Source: Clitopilus passeckerianus | Taxonomy: Eukaryota > Basidiomycota > Agaricomycetes > Agaricales > Entolomataceae | NCBI GenBank assembly: GCA_944990035.1 | Contig: CALYLX010000142.1 | Location: forward strand, 558,001 to 622,000 | DNA length: 64,000 nucleotides | Reading direction: 5' to 3' | Shown: positions 63,153 to 64,000 of the stretch, piece by piece | How the letters are laid out: each line of letters opens with the position of its first letter | How positions within the stretch are numbered: the stretch's first letter is position 1 | Notes under the pieces: model-generated | Databases searched by the model: none | What the model was told of the DNA's origin: nothing | The model's input: only the letters and a program-made list of their open reading frames with translations | Translations under genes and position numbers: made by a program

Positions 63153-64000
63153 ATGGCCACGCCTCGCGCTTCCGGATTCTGGGCTGAAAGCATGCCTTCA
63201 GACTACTTCCAGGACGGAGAGGACGATGTAGAGCGGCAAAATCTCATAAATGAAGAGGAAGACGCAGAGGAATGCGACGGAAGGACACCAGTAAGTTCCC
63301 AAGGGCTTAATGGCGATGAATATAGATGCTAATGTGCTTTGAAGCTTGATAGAACGATAGACAGAATCGGAATGGGAAGCTACCAATGGACACTCTTATC
63401 CTTATGTGGTTTCGGTATGTGCATGACAATGGTGGCGCCAAAATACAAATTCCTAATGTATAATCGTCTTTAGGCTGGCTGGCAGACAATGTAACTATAC
63501 GAAACTCACAACGCTTTCTCCCTTGACACTATGCATGCCAGATGTGGATCCAAGCCATTGCCATTATTTTACCCCGAGTGCAACGGCACTACGATGGTGC
63601 GTCCGCCGATGCCGTGTTATTCTGGACAGGGCTCAAATGACATTCGGAATGTAGTACCAGACAATTACATAGGAACCTTATCGTCTTCTATGTTCGCTGG
63701 GATGATGTTTGGGGCAATAGGCTGGGGAACATGTACGACTCAGAATCTAACCGCCAACGTGCTTGTCTGACTCCTCCGTGCAGGCTCGGACCTCATGGGA
63801 CGCAGCACCGCCTTTAACGCAACACTCTTCTTCACCTCCGTCTTCGGGCTCCTCGCCTCGTTTGCCAACTCATTCCCGTCACTATGTGTACTGCTGTTCT
63901 TCCTTGGGAGCGCCGTTGGAGTACGTCATCAAAACTTGATCATAGTTGCCCCCAAATGAATTTATCTTCCACAGGGCTCAATGCCAACCGACGGCACATT
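63153..64000 (+). CDS. MFS transporter, 5' part (3' end outside window)
   Basis: Second ATG at 63153 chosen (MATPRASGFWAESM); the first ATG (63148) is out of frame. Exons give a polar N-terminus, then GMGSYQWTLLSLCGFGWLADN, MWIQAIAIILPRVQRHYD, VPDNYIGTLSSSMFAGMMFGAIGWGTCSDLMGRSTAFNATLFFTSVFGLLASFANSF and FFLGSAVGGSMPTDGT, which runs off the window. It covers TM1 to TM4 of an MFS protein, with motif A altered to GTCSDLMGR, a pattern of SV2-like carriers. About seven short introns. Substrate unknown. Confidence 0.8.

Overview
The window is eukaryotic, nuclear and fungal. It has dense multi-exon genes with short introns (about 45-65 nt, GT...AG, several with CTAAC/CTAAT-like branch sites), two tRNA-Glu genes with pol III T-run terminators, and conserved fungal proteins (ORC6, a Ste7/Fuz7-type MAPKK, AVL9, SNF1 beta subunit, NTA1, RecQ helicase, MDE1, TRM61, RAD4). 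The protein style and lineage-specific families (arrays of MYND-finger proteins, DUF2235 hydrolases, F-box proteins) point to a mushroom-forming basidiomycete (Agaricomycetes). The species cannot be named from the sequence. All gene models were spliced by eye from protein conservation, so exon borders are inferred.

Layout. 1-9.0 kb: an array of six related MYND zinc-finger genes (one plus-strand fragment, five minus-strand copies) in different states of decay. 9.4-10.7 kb: ORC6. 11.2-12.8 kb: pheromone-type MAPKK. 13.4-17.5 kb: tandem pair of DUF2235 hydrolases. 18.3-21.8 kb: AVL9, divergent from a small secreted-protein gene at 22.0-23.2 kb. 23.5-26.6 kb: tandem F-box pair. 26.8-28.3 kb: secreted BNR-repeat protein. 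28.5-37.0 kb: a segment bounded by two oppositely oriented tRNA-Glu genes. It contains a tandem duplication of an MFS transporter plus the 3' part of the SNF1 beta gene, a foldback element and pseudogene fragments. 37.3-38.8 kb: PP2C phosphatase. 39.2-42.8 kb: second, unrelated tandem F-box pair. 43.0-44.5 kb: NTA1. 44.7-48.2 kb: RecQ helicase. 48.5-49.6 kb: MDE1. 50.3-52.7 kb: secreted GH27 alpha-galactosidase. 52.7-54.8 kb: no supportable gene. 54.8-56.5 kb: PAS-domain protein. 56.9-58.6 kb: TRM61. 58.8-62.7 kb: RAD4/XPC. 63.2 kb to the end: 5' part of an MFS transporter.

Functionally the window mixes single-copy housekeeping genes (DNA replication and repair: ORC6, RecQ, RAD4; signalling: MAPKK, SNF1 beta, PP2C; tRNA modification: TRM61; methionine salvage: MDE1; N-degron entry: NTA1; secretion: AVL9) with tandemly duplicated accessory families (MYND, DUF2235, two F-box pairs, MFS). 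The accessory families show clear birth-and-death evolution: nonsense and frameshift lesions, a destroyed splice donor, intron-content differences between neighbours, and partial gene copies. I found no CRISPR array, operon or recognisable selfish replicon. The most unusual features are the reconstructable tandem duplication at 28.6-35.2 kb, the four-intron difference between the DUF2235 neighbours, and the disrupted metal-site motif of the PP2C gene.
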